DNA of 64,000 bases from UBA9620 sp965220695 (GTDB taxonomy: Bacteria > Acidobacteriota > Vicinamibacteria > Vicinamibacterales > UBA8438). The DNA is taken from contig OZ244838.1 in assembly GCA_965220695.1 (NCBI GenBank), forward strand, positions 3,906,001 through 3,970,000. Direction: 5' to 3'. The notes below the pieces were generated by a model. The model made no database searches. It worked only from the letters and a program-made list of their open reading frames with translations, and was not told the origin of the DNA. How positions within the stretch are numbered: position 1 is the first letter of the stretch; the number at the start of each line of letters is the position of its first letter. Position numbers and translations under genes: made by a program. This document shows, piece by piece, positions 1 to 8,891 of this stretch.

Positions 1-1524
1 CGCGCCGCCCGGCGCGAGCGCGAGACCGCGGTGCGACAGGCGCTGGGTGCGTCGCTCGTGCGGATCGGCCGGCAGTTCGTCACCGACACCCTGGTCCTGC
101 ACGCGGTGGCCGGCGTGCTCGGCGCCGGCCTCGCCGTGGCCGCGGTCCGGGTCATCGCGGCGACGATGCCGTACGTCGAGTTCCAGAACATCAGCGGGGC
201 GGTGGTCAGCCCGCGCACGCTGTCGATCGTGATCGGCCTGTCGCTGGCGACCGGAATCGTGACCGGGCTCGTCCCGGCGATGCGCGCGGCGCGCGGATCG
301 GCGGCGACTGCCCTCGCGGCGTTCGGGCGCGCCGCCAGCGGTCCGCGGCGCCGCTTGTCCGGGTCGCTGGTGGTCGCGGAGATCGCGCTGTCACTCATGC
401 TCGTGGCCGGCGCCGGATTGCTCGTCCGCAGCTTCGTCAACCTGCACCGCATGGATGCAGGGTTCGATGTCGAGCGCCTGGTGGTCATCGACCCGCGCCT
501 GCCGACGTCGCGCTACGAGGACGGCGAAGCGCGGTTCCGTTTTCTCGATGAACTCTCCACGCGGCTGGAACGCCTGCCGGGGGTGCAGGCGGTGGCGCTG
601 GCCGGGAGCGCCCCGCCGGACTCCGGAAACCTGTCCTTCGGTGAGATGTTGATCGATGCCGACGGCGGACCACGGAGCATTCCAGACCTCGTCATACCGT
701 GGAACCAGATCTCGCCAGGCTATTTCGACACGCTCGGCATCCCTCTCCTCGAAGGACGTTCCTTCACGCGCGGGGACCTCGATGCCCCCGACCAGCCGGT
801 CATCGTCAGCGCGGCGACCGCCAGAACCTGGTGGCCCGATGCCTCGGCCATCGGGCAACGATTCCGGTGGGGGGACGACCAGCCGTGGCGCACCGTGGTC
901 GGTGTGACCGGCGATACGCGCCAGGCGGACCCCGATTGGCAGTTCGGCGACCTGCAGTACTACCAGCCGTTGCCGGCCGCCCAGGTTCGCGCCTTCGTAC
1001 GCCTCGTCGTCCGAACGGAAACCCCGGAGGCCCTGTTGCCGGCGATTCGCCGGGAAGCGTGGGACATCGACCCGCGCGTGGCGCCGGTCACGATCACGAT
1101 GGGCCAGCTCATCCGCGACGTGCAGGCGCGGCCGCGCTTCGCGGTCTGGCTGATGACGGGGTTTGCGCTGGTGGGCGTGCTGCTGGCGGCCGGCGGTATC
1201 TTCGCCGTCGTCTCCCATGACGTCGGCCAGCGCACCCTCGAGGTCGGAATCCGCATGGCCCTCGGCGCCAGCCGCTCCGACGTCATGCGAATGGTGCTGG
1301 GCCGCAGCGCGGCGCTGATTGCCGCTGGGACGGCGCTTGGCCTGGCCGGCGCCGCCGCCATCGCCGGTTTCGTCGAGAGCCTGCTGTTCGAGGTGGCGCC
1401 GCTCGATCCGCCGGCGCTCATCGGCGCCGTGGCCGTCCTGGTCGCGGTCGCGGTGCTGGCGGTTTATCTCCCCGCCCGCCGCGCGACCGGTGTCGAGCCG
1501 GTCGTGGCGCTCAGGACCGAGTAG
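1..1524 (+). CDS. MacB/FtsX-type ABC permease (ADOP class), 5'-truncated by window edge
   Basis: C-terminal part of a large inner-membrane permease of the MacB/FtsX class, in the form common in Acidobacteria (two FtsX halves in one chain). The open frame runs in from base 1 and reads RERETAVRQALGAS, the cytoplasmic motif that follows an FtsX helix, so the apparent GTG at 31 is internal. After the end of the first FtsX half come a linker, a helix (SLMLVAGAGLLVRSF), a periplasmic domain with the PGYFDTLGIPLLEGR signature typical of these proteins, and a second FtsX unit with the matching motif VGIRMALGASRSDV. It ends with the usual P-A-R-R-A...E-P-V.ALR.E tail. Family members act in macrolide or lipoprotein-type export or signalling; the substrate is not deducible. 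A fragment of a second such gene lies at 51265-51419. Confidence 0.9.
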   Translation, partial: RAARRERETAVRQALGASLVRIGRQFVTDTLVLHAVAGVLGAGLAVAAVRVIAATMPYVEFQNISGAVVSPRTLSIVIGLSLATGIVTGLVPAMRAARGSAATALAAFGRAASGPRRRLSGSLVVAEIALSLMLVAGAGLLVRSFVNLHRMDAGFDVERLVVIDPRLPTSRYEDGEARFRFLDELSTRLERLPGVQAVALAGSAPPDSGNLSFGEMLIDADGGPRSIPDLVIPWNQISPGYFDTLGIPLLEGRSFTRGDLDAPDQPVIVSAATARTWWPDASAIGQRFRWGDDQPWRTVVGVTGDTRQADPDWQFGDLQYYQPLPAAQVRAFVRLVVRTETPEALLPAIRREAWDIDPRVAPVTITMGQLIRDVQARPRFAVWLMTGFALVGVLLAAGGIFAVVSHDVGQRTLEVGIRMALGASRSDVMRMVLGRSAALIAAGTALGLAGAAAIAGFVESLLFEVAPLDPPALIGAVAVLVAVAVLAVYLPARRATGVEPVVALRTE

Positions 1525-1709
1525 GACTTCTCCACCGCGATGCGTGGAGCCGTGCGGTGTCCGCCGCAATCACACGACCGCCGCCCGCCGTCGAATCGCC
1601 TGTGCCCGTGCCCGCATCGGTCGCTTCCTCTTCCCACTGCCGCGGTCGGTGGCCGGCGCACCGGAGACCGCCGTACGCACGCGCCGGCGACGGCGTGCAC
1701 CAGTGGTCG

Positions 1710-2801
1710 TCACCGCACCGGCGCCATGCCCGTGTATGTGAACTTCTGCGCGCGCCGGCCGCGCTGCGCCTCCGCGGTGTAGATGTTGCCGTCGCCGTCG
1801 GTGGCGATGTGATGCAGCGCCTGAAACTGTCCAGGCTCGGCCCCGGCGCTGCCGAACGAATACAGGACTTCGAGCGTCCCGCGGTCGACGACATGGATGT
1901 GGGAATTGCCCTGGTCCGCCACGTAGATGAACCGCTGCTCCGGGTCCGGCGAGAACGCCAGGCCCGCCACCGTCGACCCGCTCGCCGCGTTGCGGTTGAC
2001 GAAGCCCTGGGCGGTGAACGCCCCGGCGGTGGTGAACACCTGAATGCGGCTGTTGTTCCGGTCGGCGACATACACGAGCCCGTCGTTCGACACCTCGATG
2101 CCGTGCACGATGCCGAATTGCGACGGTCCGCGCTCGTCGTCCGGCGGCGCGTCCGGCGGCGTATCGAGCGGCTCGTTCCCGAACGCGCCCCACATGCGCT
2201 TGAAGGCGCCGGTGTCCGCATCGAGCGCAATCACGCGGCGATTGCCGTAGCCATCGGCCACGAAGACCTCGTTCGTCGCCTGGTATACGAACGACTCTGC
2301 CGGCCGCCGCAGGTTTCGCGTGTCCGCGTTGCCGCCGCTCTGGCCGCGCCGGCCGATCTGCAGCAGCAGCTCGCCCGTGCTCGTGAGCTTCAGCAGCATG
2401 TCGTCCGATTCCGGCTGCCCGCTATTGCCGCCCACCCAGATGTTCCCCTGGGGATCCGCGTGGATGCCATGCTCGTTGGCCGGCCACTCGTAGCCCTCGC
2501 CAGGACCGCCCCAGCCCCGGATGAACGTACCGGCGGCGTCGAATTCCAGCACCGGCGGCGCCGCGTTGGCTTGCTCCTCCTCCTCCACCGTACGCGGCCG
2601 GTGCAGGACCCAGACATGGTCGCGGGCATCGACGGTCACCGACGCGACCTGGCCAAGGACCCAGTCGTCGGGCAGCATCGGCCAGGACGGGTCGACCTCG
2701 AACGCCGGCAGCGTGCGATCCTGCGCACCCGTGTGCGGCCCGCCGCCGGCGACGAGCACCAGCGCGACCGTGGCGACTCCCACCGTGTGTCTCCAGCTCA
2801 T
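1710..2801 (-). CDS. Secreted NHL-repeat beta-propeller protein
   Basis: A 363-residue exported protein. The ATG at 2801 is chosen because a strong ribosome site (GGGGAGGAG) precedes it and a signal peptide follows (MSWRHTVGVATVALVLVAGG, cleavage near GAQ); the open frame extends further upstream without a start site. The mature part carries repeated NHL-type blades, for example VYVADRNNSRIQVF, IYVADQGNSHIHVV and EVFVADGYGNRRVI, spaced about 50 residues apart, which predicts a six-bladed propeller as in peptidyl-alpha-hydroxyglycine lyase-like and streptogramin lyase-like proteins. No catalytic residues can be assigned with confidence. It is followed on the same strand, about 200 bp upstream, by another secreted protein gene (3007-4026), but an intergenic repeat separates them, so co-transcription is uncertain. 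Confidence 0.8.
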   Translation of the reverse strand: MSWRHTVGVATVALVLVAGGGPHTGAQDRTLPAFEVDPSWPMLPDDWVLGQVASVTVDARDHVWVLHRPRTVEEEEQANAAPPVLEFDAAGTFIRGWGGPGEGYEWPANEHGIHADPQGNIWVGGNSGQPESDDMLLKLTSTGELLLQIGRRGQSGGNADTRNLRRPAESFVYQATNEVFVADGYGNRRVIALDADTGAFKRMWGAFGNEPLDTPPDAPPDDERGPSQFGIVHGIEVSNDGLVYVADRNNSRIQVFTTAGAFTAQGFVNRNAASGSTVAGLAFSPDPEQRFIYVADQGNSHIHVVDRGTLEVLYSFGSAGAEPGQFQALHHIATDGDGNIYTAEAQRGRRAQKFTYTGMAPVR

Positions 2802-2973
2802 GTCGACTCCTCCCCGGGTACCGCCGAACCGCCGGATCCGGCCCAGCGTATCGTAGAACCGAGCGCGTCCGCGACCAGTGCGTCCAGCGGGCAAGATGCA
2901 ACACAGGGATACCGACACGAGGCGGCATGGTCCAGGAATCGGACATGCCGGTCGCCGCATTATTACGACCAAT

Positions 2974-3006
2974 TCTCGGTGCGACGCGGGGTTTCACGAC
3001 GGACTG
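2974..3006 (-). repeat. Intergenic repeat family A, copy 1
   Basis: Reads, on the minus strand, CAGTCCGTCGTGAAACCCCG followed by CGTCGCACCGAGA. It begins directly after the TAG stop of the gene at 3007-4026. Close matches occur at 12690, 16487, 22107, 24971 and 50443. Confidence 0.8.
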
Positions 3007-4026
3007 CTACGGCTGATCGGTCGCTTTCTCCAGGGCGCGCTCGCCACCCAGGATGTTGGTCATGCTGTAGTTGCCCTCGTGGCAGGCGTACTCGAAGAGA
3101 TAGGGCAACTCTTCGGGAGGAAACGCCGTGAAGGGGAACTCGCCCGAGAAATCTGTCGTCCAGTGGGTCGGGTCGTCTACCGTGAACTCGTAGTGCACGC
3201 TGTCGCCGTCGACCCGTGTGAACCGCTCGGTCACGGTGATGGTGTCGTCCGTCCGGCCGTTCGCCACGCGGAGCAGAACGGGGTCGCCGCCGACCGCGCC
3301 CGCGTTCGCCTCCGTCCGACGGATGTTGGTCGTTTCGACGACGAGCGTGTCGCCCTCCCAGTGTCCGCGCGCGTCGCCGTGCCACTGGCGGACGTCTTCG
3401 GGCAGATGCGTACGCCCGTCGAGCGGAATGATGCGGGTGTCGTGGATCATCTCGGCGTAGATCACGACATACCCCGGTGTCTGCATGAATATGAAATTGT
3501 TGTTGTACGCGCTCGGCAGCATCGGGGGACCGGCCGACCAGACCAGACAGCGATCGTTCAGCTCCAGGTCCACGAAGGAATCGAACGGACCGTCGACGGG
3601 AAACGCCTCGTCGTGCGCCGCCTTGCGTGTCGCGGCCTCCGGGGTCCGCGCCGGCAGCCGGCCGTTGGGCGGATCGACGATCAGCGACGTGCGTCCGGTC
3701 GGCCGCGTGCCGCCGTCGAGCCAGAAGTTGTTGTAGCCGCCGACGTTCCCTCCGGCGACTGCCCGCCGCGGCGCGGCAACCAGCAGTTGCGCGTTGCGGT
3801 CGACCCGCGCCTGCTCCTGCGCCGCCACCTCTTCGGCGGTGAGGAACACCTTGTCACCCAGCGCCTGGGGACGCTCGAGCGGCGTGATAGTCTTGTTGGT
3901 GTACGTCCCCTGCAAGTCCGGGTCGCCCCAGGGCGTACGTGGCGCATCCTGGCCGGCAGCGGCCGCCGTCGCCAGCGCCGCGAGTGCGATCATGCCCAAC
4001 GCGGCATGGAGAAAAGTCCGAGTCAT
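3007..4026 (-). CDS. Secreted protein of the WGxPDLQG family (paralogue 1)
   Basis: A 339-residue exported protein of no named family. The start at 4026 is supported by a ribosome site (CGGGAGGTG) and a signal peptide (MTRTFLHAALGMIALAALAT, cleavage after AAAG). Mature-region landmarks are TPWGDPDLQGTYTNKTITPLERP, GGNVGGYNNFWLDGGTR, TSLIVDPPNGRLPA, a middle DRC motif, the RIIPLDGR segment, GHWEGDTLVVETTN and the C-terminal FEYACHEGNYSM. All are shared, in the same order, with the products at 25058-26038 and 41836-42852, so it is one of three paralogues in the window. No catalytic signature is recognised; the repeated G-x-W-E-G-D-T-L-V and ERFTRVDGD stretches look like beta-strands. Function unknown. 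Its stop codon abuts repeat family A. Confidence 0.8.
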   Translation of the reverse strand: MTRTFLHAALGMIALAALATAAAAGQDAPRTPWGDPDLQGTYTNKTITPLERPQALGDKVFLTAEEVAAQEQARVDRNAQLLVAAPRRAVAGGNVGGYNNFWLDGGTRPTGRTSLIVDPPNGRLPARTPEAATRKAAHDEAFPVDGPFDSFVDLELNDRCLVWSAGPPMLPSAYNNNFIFMQTPGYVVIYAEMIHDTRIIPLDGRTHLPEDVRQWHGDARGHWEGDTLVVETTNIRRTEANAGAVGGDPVLLRVANGRTDDTITVTERFTRVDGDSVHYEFTVDDPTHWTTDFSGEFPFTAFPPEELPYLFEYACHEGNYSMTNILGGERALEKATDQP

Positions 4027-4157
4027 CTGACACCTCCCGTTTCGTCCAGCTTCGCCCCTGACCAATCGATGCCACTGATTATACGCCCGCGGCGGGCCGT
4101 GGCGACGCCGAAATCGGCTCCACGGCTGCCGTCACGCCGGCCGGCACGTCATTGACG

Positions 4158-5426
4158 ATGGCTTCCAGTTCCGCGCGCACGAGCTGGCGAGTGCTGCTCA
4201 GCGGCCGCCTGTGGATCGCCGGACTGATGGGCTTCGCCAGCGGTCTGCCGTTGCTGCTGACGCTGACCTTGCTGCAAGCCTGGCTGACGTCGGCGCAGGT
4301 GGACCTGACCACCATCGGGTTGCTCGGCGCGGTGGGGCTGCCCTACAGCCTGAAGTTCCTGTGGGCGCCGCTGCTCGACCGGTTCAACCCGTTCGGGTTC
4401 GGACGCCGCCGGAGCTGGCTCGTCATCGCCCAGTGCTGCCTGGCCGCGAGCATCGTCCTGCTGGGCTTCCAGGATCCCACCCGGGACGTCTGGGCGGTGG
4501 GGCTCGCCGCCTGTCTCGTCGCCTTCTTTTCGGCGACGCAGGACGTCGTGATCGACGCCTACCGGCGCGAGAGTCTGGCCGACGCCGAGCAGGGTCTCGG
4601 CGCATCGATGTACACCTACGGCTACCGGACCGGCATGCTGGTCGTGTCGGCGGGCGGTCTGGTGATGGCCGACCAGATCGGCTTCAGCGCCGTGTATCTG
4701 TCGATGGCCGCCATCATGCTCTCGATGGTCGTGGTGACGCTGCTGGCGCCGGAGCCGGGCGCCGATCAGGAGCGGCCCAAGACCTTGAAGACCGCGTTCC
4801 TGGGGCCGTTCGCCGAGTTCTTCCGTCGCAGGGAGCTGCCCGGCGGCGCGCTGCTGATAGTGGCGTTCATCCTCCTCTACAAGCTCGGCGACAATCTGGC
4901 CAGCCACATGACGATCCCGTTCTATCTCGAGACCGGGTTCTCCAACACCGAGATCGGCACGGTCGCCAAGCTGTTCGGCTTCTGGCCCCTGATGTTAGGC
5001 GTGTTCGTCGGCGGCGCCCTGACGCTCAAGGCCGGGCTGTACCGGGCGTTGCTCATCTCCGGCGTGTTGCAGGGGGTCTCCACGGCGGGATTCGCCGTGC
5101 TGTCCATCATCGGCTACGACCTGTGGTGGCTGGCCGCGGTGATCGCGTTCGAGAACCTCACCCAGGGGATGGGTACGGCGGCGCTGATCGCGTTCATGGC
5201 CTATCTCACCAATCGGCGATTCACGGCGACCCAGTTCGCGTTGCTGTCGGCGCTGGCCGGGACCCCGCGCACCTTGCTGGTCCTGCCGACCGGTTGGATG
5301 GCCACGCAAATGGGCTGGGTGCCCTTCTTCACGTTCTCCGCACTCGTCGCCATCCCGGGACTGCTCCTGCTGCTCGTTTTCAGGGGATGGTTGCAGGGCG
5401 GTTCACCCGAGCCGGTCGGAGCCTGA
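4158..5426 (+). CDS. ampG: AmpG-type MFS transporter
   Basis: A 422-residue, about 12-helix major-facilitator protein of the AmpG class, which imports anhydromuropeptides from the periplasm for cell-wall recycling. The family hallmarks are visible: GLPLLLTLTLLQAWL in helix 1, the PYSLKFLWAPLLDR signature between helices 2 and 3, ATQDVVIDAYRRE in helix 4-5, and a hydrophilic central loop around EPGADQERPK. Length is normal for short AmpG proteins. The frame is also open from a TTG at 4152, but neither start has a clear ribosome site; the ATG at 4158 was chosen. It stands alone between two minus-strand genes and no muropeptide enzyme is nearby, so the substrate rests on the family only; AmpG-like permeases for other substrates exist. 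Confidence 0.75.
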   Translation: MASSSARTSWRVLLSGRLWIAGLMGFASGLPLLLTLTLLQAWLTSAQVDLTTIGLLGAVGLPYSLKFLWAPLLDRFNPFGFGRRRSWLVIAQCCLAASIVLLGFQDPTRDVWAVGLAACLVAFFSATQDVVIDAYRRESLADAEQGLGASMYTYGYRTGMLVVSAGGLVMADQIGFSAVYLSMAAIMLSMVVVTLLAPEPGADQERPKTLKTAFLGPFAEFFRRRELPGGALLIVAFILLYKLGDNLASHMTIPFYLETGFSNTEIGTVAKLFGFWPLMLGVFVGGALTLKAGLYRALLISGVLQGVSTAGFAVLSIIGYDLWWLAAVIAFENLTQGMGTAALIAFMAYLTNRRFTATQFALLSALAGTPRTLLVLPTGWMATQMGWVPFFTFSALVAIPGLLLLLVFRGWLQGGSPEPVGA

Positions 5427-5467
5427 CGCTCGAGGCCGCGCCGGTCCCGCTCGGCGGATCGATCGGG

Positions 5468-6016
5468 CTACCAGTCGCAAAAGCTCCGGATCGGACCTAT
5501 GGCCTGGTCCAGCGAGGAAAGATCGAACGTCGGACTTATCGTTTGTTCGAAGAATCCCACCCCGTATTCGATTTTGAAGTTCGTTGTCTGAAGCAGACGC
5601 TCCAACAGCCGAACGGTGTTTCCCGTATAGAAGGACTCACTGTCATAGGTCCAACTTTCGGATTCGACCAGGTCGTCATCAAGCCACATTTTCATGGACT
5701 GAGGCTCGGAACGTCCCGTTGACGAATTCCACACGATGGAGACCCGTGTGTTGCCTTGAATACACTGGACCTTGAACTGAGCCCTCTTCCTCTCGTCAAA
5801 GGTATTGGCCGAGGGCGGTCCCTCGGAGGCGAGCCCGATGGCAATGATCCAGTCTCCGTGCGGGGCGTCTTCGAAATCCTGCACCGCCGCATAACCCAGC
5901 CTGGCGTCGGGGCTCCCAGCAAGTTCATGCGGCACCTGATGCTGTGCGAAGCCGCTACCTGCAGAAAAAATCGTCACGGTTACTGACACTGCGGCCAGAG
6001 AATGCAACCTGGACAT
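5468..6016 (-). CDS. Periplasmic protein resembling VasI/TagO
   Basis: A 182-residue exported protein, starting at an ATG preceded by GAGGTGAATTC, with a signal peptide ending near GFAQ. The body follows the pattern of VasI/TagO-like proteins: a segment beginning GDWIIAIGLAS, then FKVQCIQGNTRVSIVW, then a WLDDD strand, W-x-x-D-S-E-S-F, a long helix (VRLLERLLQTTNF) and an ending TFDLSSLDQAIGPIRSFCDW, with two cysteines placed as in that family. TagO binds the peptidoglycan side of type VI secretion baseplates, but no type VI gene is seen here, so only the fold is suggested. The gene is visibly less GC-rich than its neighbours (runs such as AATACACTGG, TTTTGAAGTTCG), which hints at transfer. 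Confidence 0.5.
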   Translation of the reverse strand: MSRLHSLAAVSVTVTIFSAGSGFAQHQVPHELAGSPDARLGYAAVQDFEDAPHGDWIIAIGLASEGPPSANTFDERKRAQFKVQCIQGNTRVSIVWNSSTGRSEPQSMKMWLDDDLVESESWTYDSESFYTGNTVRLLERLLQTTNFKIEYGVGFFEQTISPTFDLSSLDQAIGPIRSFCDW

Positions 6017-6339
6017 GAATTCACCTCACTCTCACTGCGGACCGGGTGGCAATCGGCGTCCATCCGGTTTCGTGGACACCTGCTCCTGCGAGCCGACAGC
6101 GCAACACCAGCTCGTGCGGGAAACGCCGCATGGCATGCAGAACACGTGGTGCATCGTCCGCCCGACCCACGCCCGTTTATTCCATCGCTGCCATACTATC
6201 GTGATTCGGCGCCGGTCGCGTCTGAATCCGGTTGCGCGAAGACCCACAGCGCGGCGCCGCGGTCGGCCCGATTCGCGGCTCGCGCCCGACGTGCTATAAC
6301 GGCCATGGGCAGCGACCCGGACGATTCCGCTGGATCACG
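6017..6339. other. Divergent intergenic region, no gene seen
   Basis: 323 bp between two divergently transcribed genes; it must hold the promoters of both the VasI-like gene and fbiC. No open frame with coding character, clear -35/-10 pair or riboswitch-like structure was recognised. The only ribosome-site-like signal faces the minus-strand gene. Confidence 0.5.
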
Positions 6340-8811
6340 ATGGACACCAATGCATACGCCCGGCCGTCACGAGATTCCGCCCTGGACCTCGTGCGGTCAC
6401 CCGATCTGCCGGCGCTCATGCAGCGCGCGGCGGCGCTGCGGGACGTCGGGTTCGGCCGTCCGGTCAGCTACTCGAGAAAAGTGTTCATCCCGCTCACCAA
6501 ACTGTGCCGGGACGTGTGTCACTACTGCACTTTCGCCCAGCCGCCGAGACCGGGCGAGCGGGCCTATCTGACGCTCGATGAGGTCGTCGACGTGGCGCGG
6601 CGCGGGGCCGAGGCCGGCTGCCGGGAGGCCCTGTTCACGCTGGGAGACAAGCCGGAGCTCAGATACCCGCAGGCCCGCGCCGAGCTGGCCGCCCTGGGCC
6701 ACCCCACCACGGTGTCGTATCTGGCAGCCGCCGCCAGAGCGGTGTTCGACGCCGCCGGTCTGCTGCCGCACGCCAATCCGGGAGTCGTCTCGCGCGCCGA
6801 GCTGCTCGCGTTGCGCGAGGTGTGCCCGTCGCAGGGTCTGATGCTGGAGAGCGCCTCCAGACGGCTGCTCGAATCGGGAGGCGTGCACCACGGCTCGCCC
6901 GACAAGGACCCGGACCTGCGCCTGGAGACGGTCCGGCTGGCGGGAGAGCTGGCGATTCCGTATACCTCCGGCATTCTGATCGGGATCGGCGAGACGCGGG
7001 AGGAACGCATCGCCGCGCTGCTCGCGCTGCGGGATCTGCACGACACGTACGGGCATCTCCAGGAGATCATCATCCAGAACTTCAGGGCGAAGCCGGACAC
7101 GCGCATGGCGCAGGCGCCCGAACCCACGCTCGAGGACCTGCAGTGGACCATCGCCAGCGCGCGGCTCATCTTCGGTCCCGACATGGCGATTCAGGCGCCG
7201 CCCAACCTGACGCCGGACACCTTCGGCACGTTGATCCGGGCAGGCATCAACGACTGGGGCGGGGTATCGCCGGTCACGCCGGATCACGTCAACCCGGAGG
7301 CGCCGTGGCCGCACCTCGAGCGCCTGGCGCGCGAGACCGCGCGCGAGGGCAAGGTGCTCACCGAGCGGCTCACCGTCTATCCCGCCTACGTGAGACAGCT
7401 CGGCACCTGGGTGGCCGAACGGCTCAGGCCGGCGGTCCGGCAGGGTTCCGACGCGGACGGATTCGCGCGTGAGAGCGCCTGGTCGCCCGGCGACCGCGAC
7501 GCGGTGCTGCCGGCGGCGCTCCTGCAGCGCCTCGGGAGCCCGGCCACAGCGACCCCGACGTCGAGGACGCGGGCGCTGTGCGCCAGAGCCGCGCGCGGCG
7601 ACGGGCTCGACGAGTCGGAGATTGCGGCGCTCTTCTCGGCCCGCGGCGACGATCTCGTAGCAGTCGTGCGGGCGGCCGACGCGCTGCGCCGCGAGGTCAA
7701 CGGCGACGCGGTCACCTACGTCGTCAACCGCAACATCAACTACACCAACGTCTGCTACTTCCGGTGCCAGTTCTGCGCCTTCTCGAAGGGCAAGCTCAGC
7801 GAGAACCTGCGGGGCGCGCCCTACGACCTCGATCTCGACGAGATCGCGCGCCGCACCGTAGAGGCCTGGGAGCGCGGCGCCACCGAAGTGTGCATGCAGG
7901 GCGGCATCCATCCCGAGTACACCGGCGCCACCTATCTGGACATCTGCCGCACGGTCAAGACGGCCGTGCCCATGATGCATGTGCATGCCTTTTCGCCGCT
8001 GGAAGTCTGGCAGGGCGCGGCCACGCTCGGCCTGCCGCTCGAGGCGTTTCTCCGGCAACTGCAGGCCGCGGGGCTTGGCACGTTGCCAGGGACCGCTGCC
8101 GAGGTGCTGCACGACGAGGTCCGCCGGGAACTGTGCCCCGACAAGCTGTCGTCGGGGCAGTGGCTCGAGGTGATGGAGACGGCGCATCGGGTCGGGTTCC
8201 GGACGACGGCGACCATCATGTACGGCCACATCGACCGTCCCCGGCACTGGGCCCGGCATCTCGCCAGCATCCGGGCGCTGCAGGCGCGCACCGGCGGGTT
8301 CACCGAGTTCGTGCCGCTGCCCTTCGTGCACATGGAAGCGCCGATCTATCTGAAAGGGCAGGCCCGCCGCGGCCCGACGTTCCGCGAGTCGCTGCTGATG
8401 CACGCGGTCGCCCGACTGGCGCTGCACCCGCTGGTGCCCAACATCCAGGCCTCGTGGGTGAAGATGGGGCCGCGCGGCGTGCACGGGTGCCTCGCTGCCG
8501 GGGTGAACGACCTGGGCGGCACGTTGATGAACGAGAGCATCACCCGGGCCGCCGGCGCCGGATTTGGCGAGGAGCTGTCGCCCGAGCGCATGGAAGCCCT
8601 GATCTGCGGGGCGGGCCGCATCCCGAGGCAGCGCTCGACCGCGTATGGTGAACCGTCCGCGCGGCAGGTGACGCGGTCGTTTGACGCAGCGGACCTGCGT
8701 CCGGTCGTGCTGACCCCGAATCCCGCCTGGGCGCGGCCCGGCGCGCGCGAGACGCTGGTCAGGCCGGGACTAGAGGTCGGCGAGGATCACCCACCCGCGG
8801 AGGTGACGTGA
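6340..8811 (+). CDS. fbiC: Bifunctional FO synthase (CofG-CofH fusion), cofactor F420 biosynthesis
   Basis: An 823-residue fusion of the two radical-SAM enzymes that make FO (7,8-didemethyl-8-hydroxy-5-deazariboflavin), the chromophore of coenzyme F420, from tyrosine and 5-amino-6-ribitylaminouracil. The N-terminal CofG half carries the CX3CX2C cluster motif CRDVCHYC at residues 56-63; the C-terminal CofH half carries the second, CYFRCQFC, at residues 472-479, followed by MQGGIHPEY. Single-chain FbiC is the actinobacterial form and is also found in some other phyla. The ATG at 6340 was chosen because homology begins shortly after it; the open frame extends 36 codons upstream with no start signal. 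No other F420 biosynthesis gene (CofC/D/E) is in the window. The next gene downstream (8892) may encode a split-barrel protein. Confidence 0.93.
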   Translation: MDTNAYARPSRDSALDLVRSPDLPALMQRAAALRDVGFGRPVSYSRKVFIPLTKLCRDVCHYCTFAQPPRPGERAYLTLDEVVDVARRGAEAGCREALFTLGDKPELRYPQARAELAALGHPTTVSYLAAAARAVFDAAGLLPHANPGVVSRAELLALREVCPSQGLMLESASRRLLESGGVHHGSPDKDPDLRLETVRLAGELAIPYTSGILIGIGETREERIAALLALRDLHDTYGHLQEIIIQNFRAKPDTRMAQAPEPTLEDLQWTIASARLIFGPDMAIQAPPNLTPDTFGTLIRAGINDWGGVSPVTPDHVNPEAPWPHLERLARETAREGKVLTERLTVYPAYVRQLGTWVAERLRPAVRQGSDADGFARESAWSPGDRDAVLPAALLQRLGSPATATPTSRTRALCARAARGDGLDESEIAALFSARGDDLVAVVRAADALRREVNGDAVTYVVNRNINYTNVCYFRCQFCAFSKGKLSENLRGAPYDLDLDEIARRTVEAWERGATEVCMQGGIHPEYTGATYLDICRTVKTAVPMMHVHAFSPLEVWQGAATLGLPLEAFLRQLQAAGLGTLPGTAAEVLHDEVRRELCPDKLSSGQWLEVMETAHRVGFRTTATIMYGHIDRPRHWARHLASIRALQARTGGFTEFVPLPFVHMEAPIYLKGQARRGPTFRESLLMHAVARLALHPLVPNIQASWVKMGPRGVHGCLAAGVNDLGGTLMNESITRAAGAGFGEELSPERMEALICGAGRIPRQRSTAYGEPSARQVTRSFDAADLRPVVLTPNPAWARPGARETLVRPGLEVGEDHPPAEVT

Positions 8812-8891
8812 CGCCAGGTCGGAGATGACACCCGACGCCGCATCGAGTCCAGATGGTGTGACTATGGCGGAAATCGCAAGGAGACGAATCG

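Noticed and set aside
391..1569. Long minus-strand frame opposite the ADOP permease
   Set aside because: High-GC antisense frame; composition is Arg/His/Gln-rich with no family resemblance, while the plus frame is clearly FtsX.
4211..5722. Plus-strand frame overlapping ampG and running past it
   Set aside because: Runs in a different frame through a well-supported MFS gene and has no recognisable domain.
6397..8484. A 695-codon minus-strand frame opposite fbiC
   Set aside because: Shadow frame; both radical-SAM clusters are on the plus strand.
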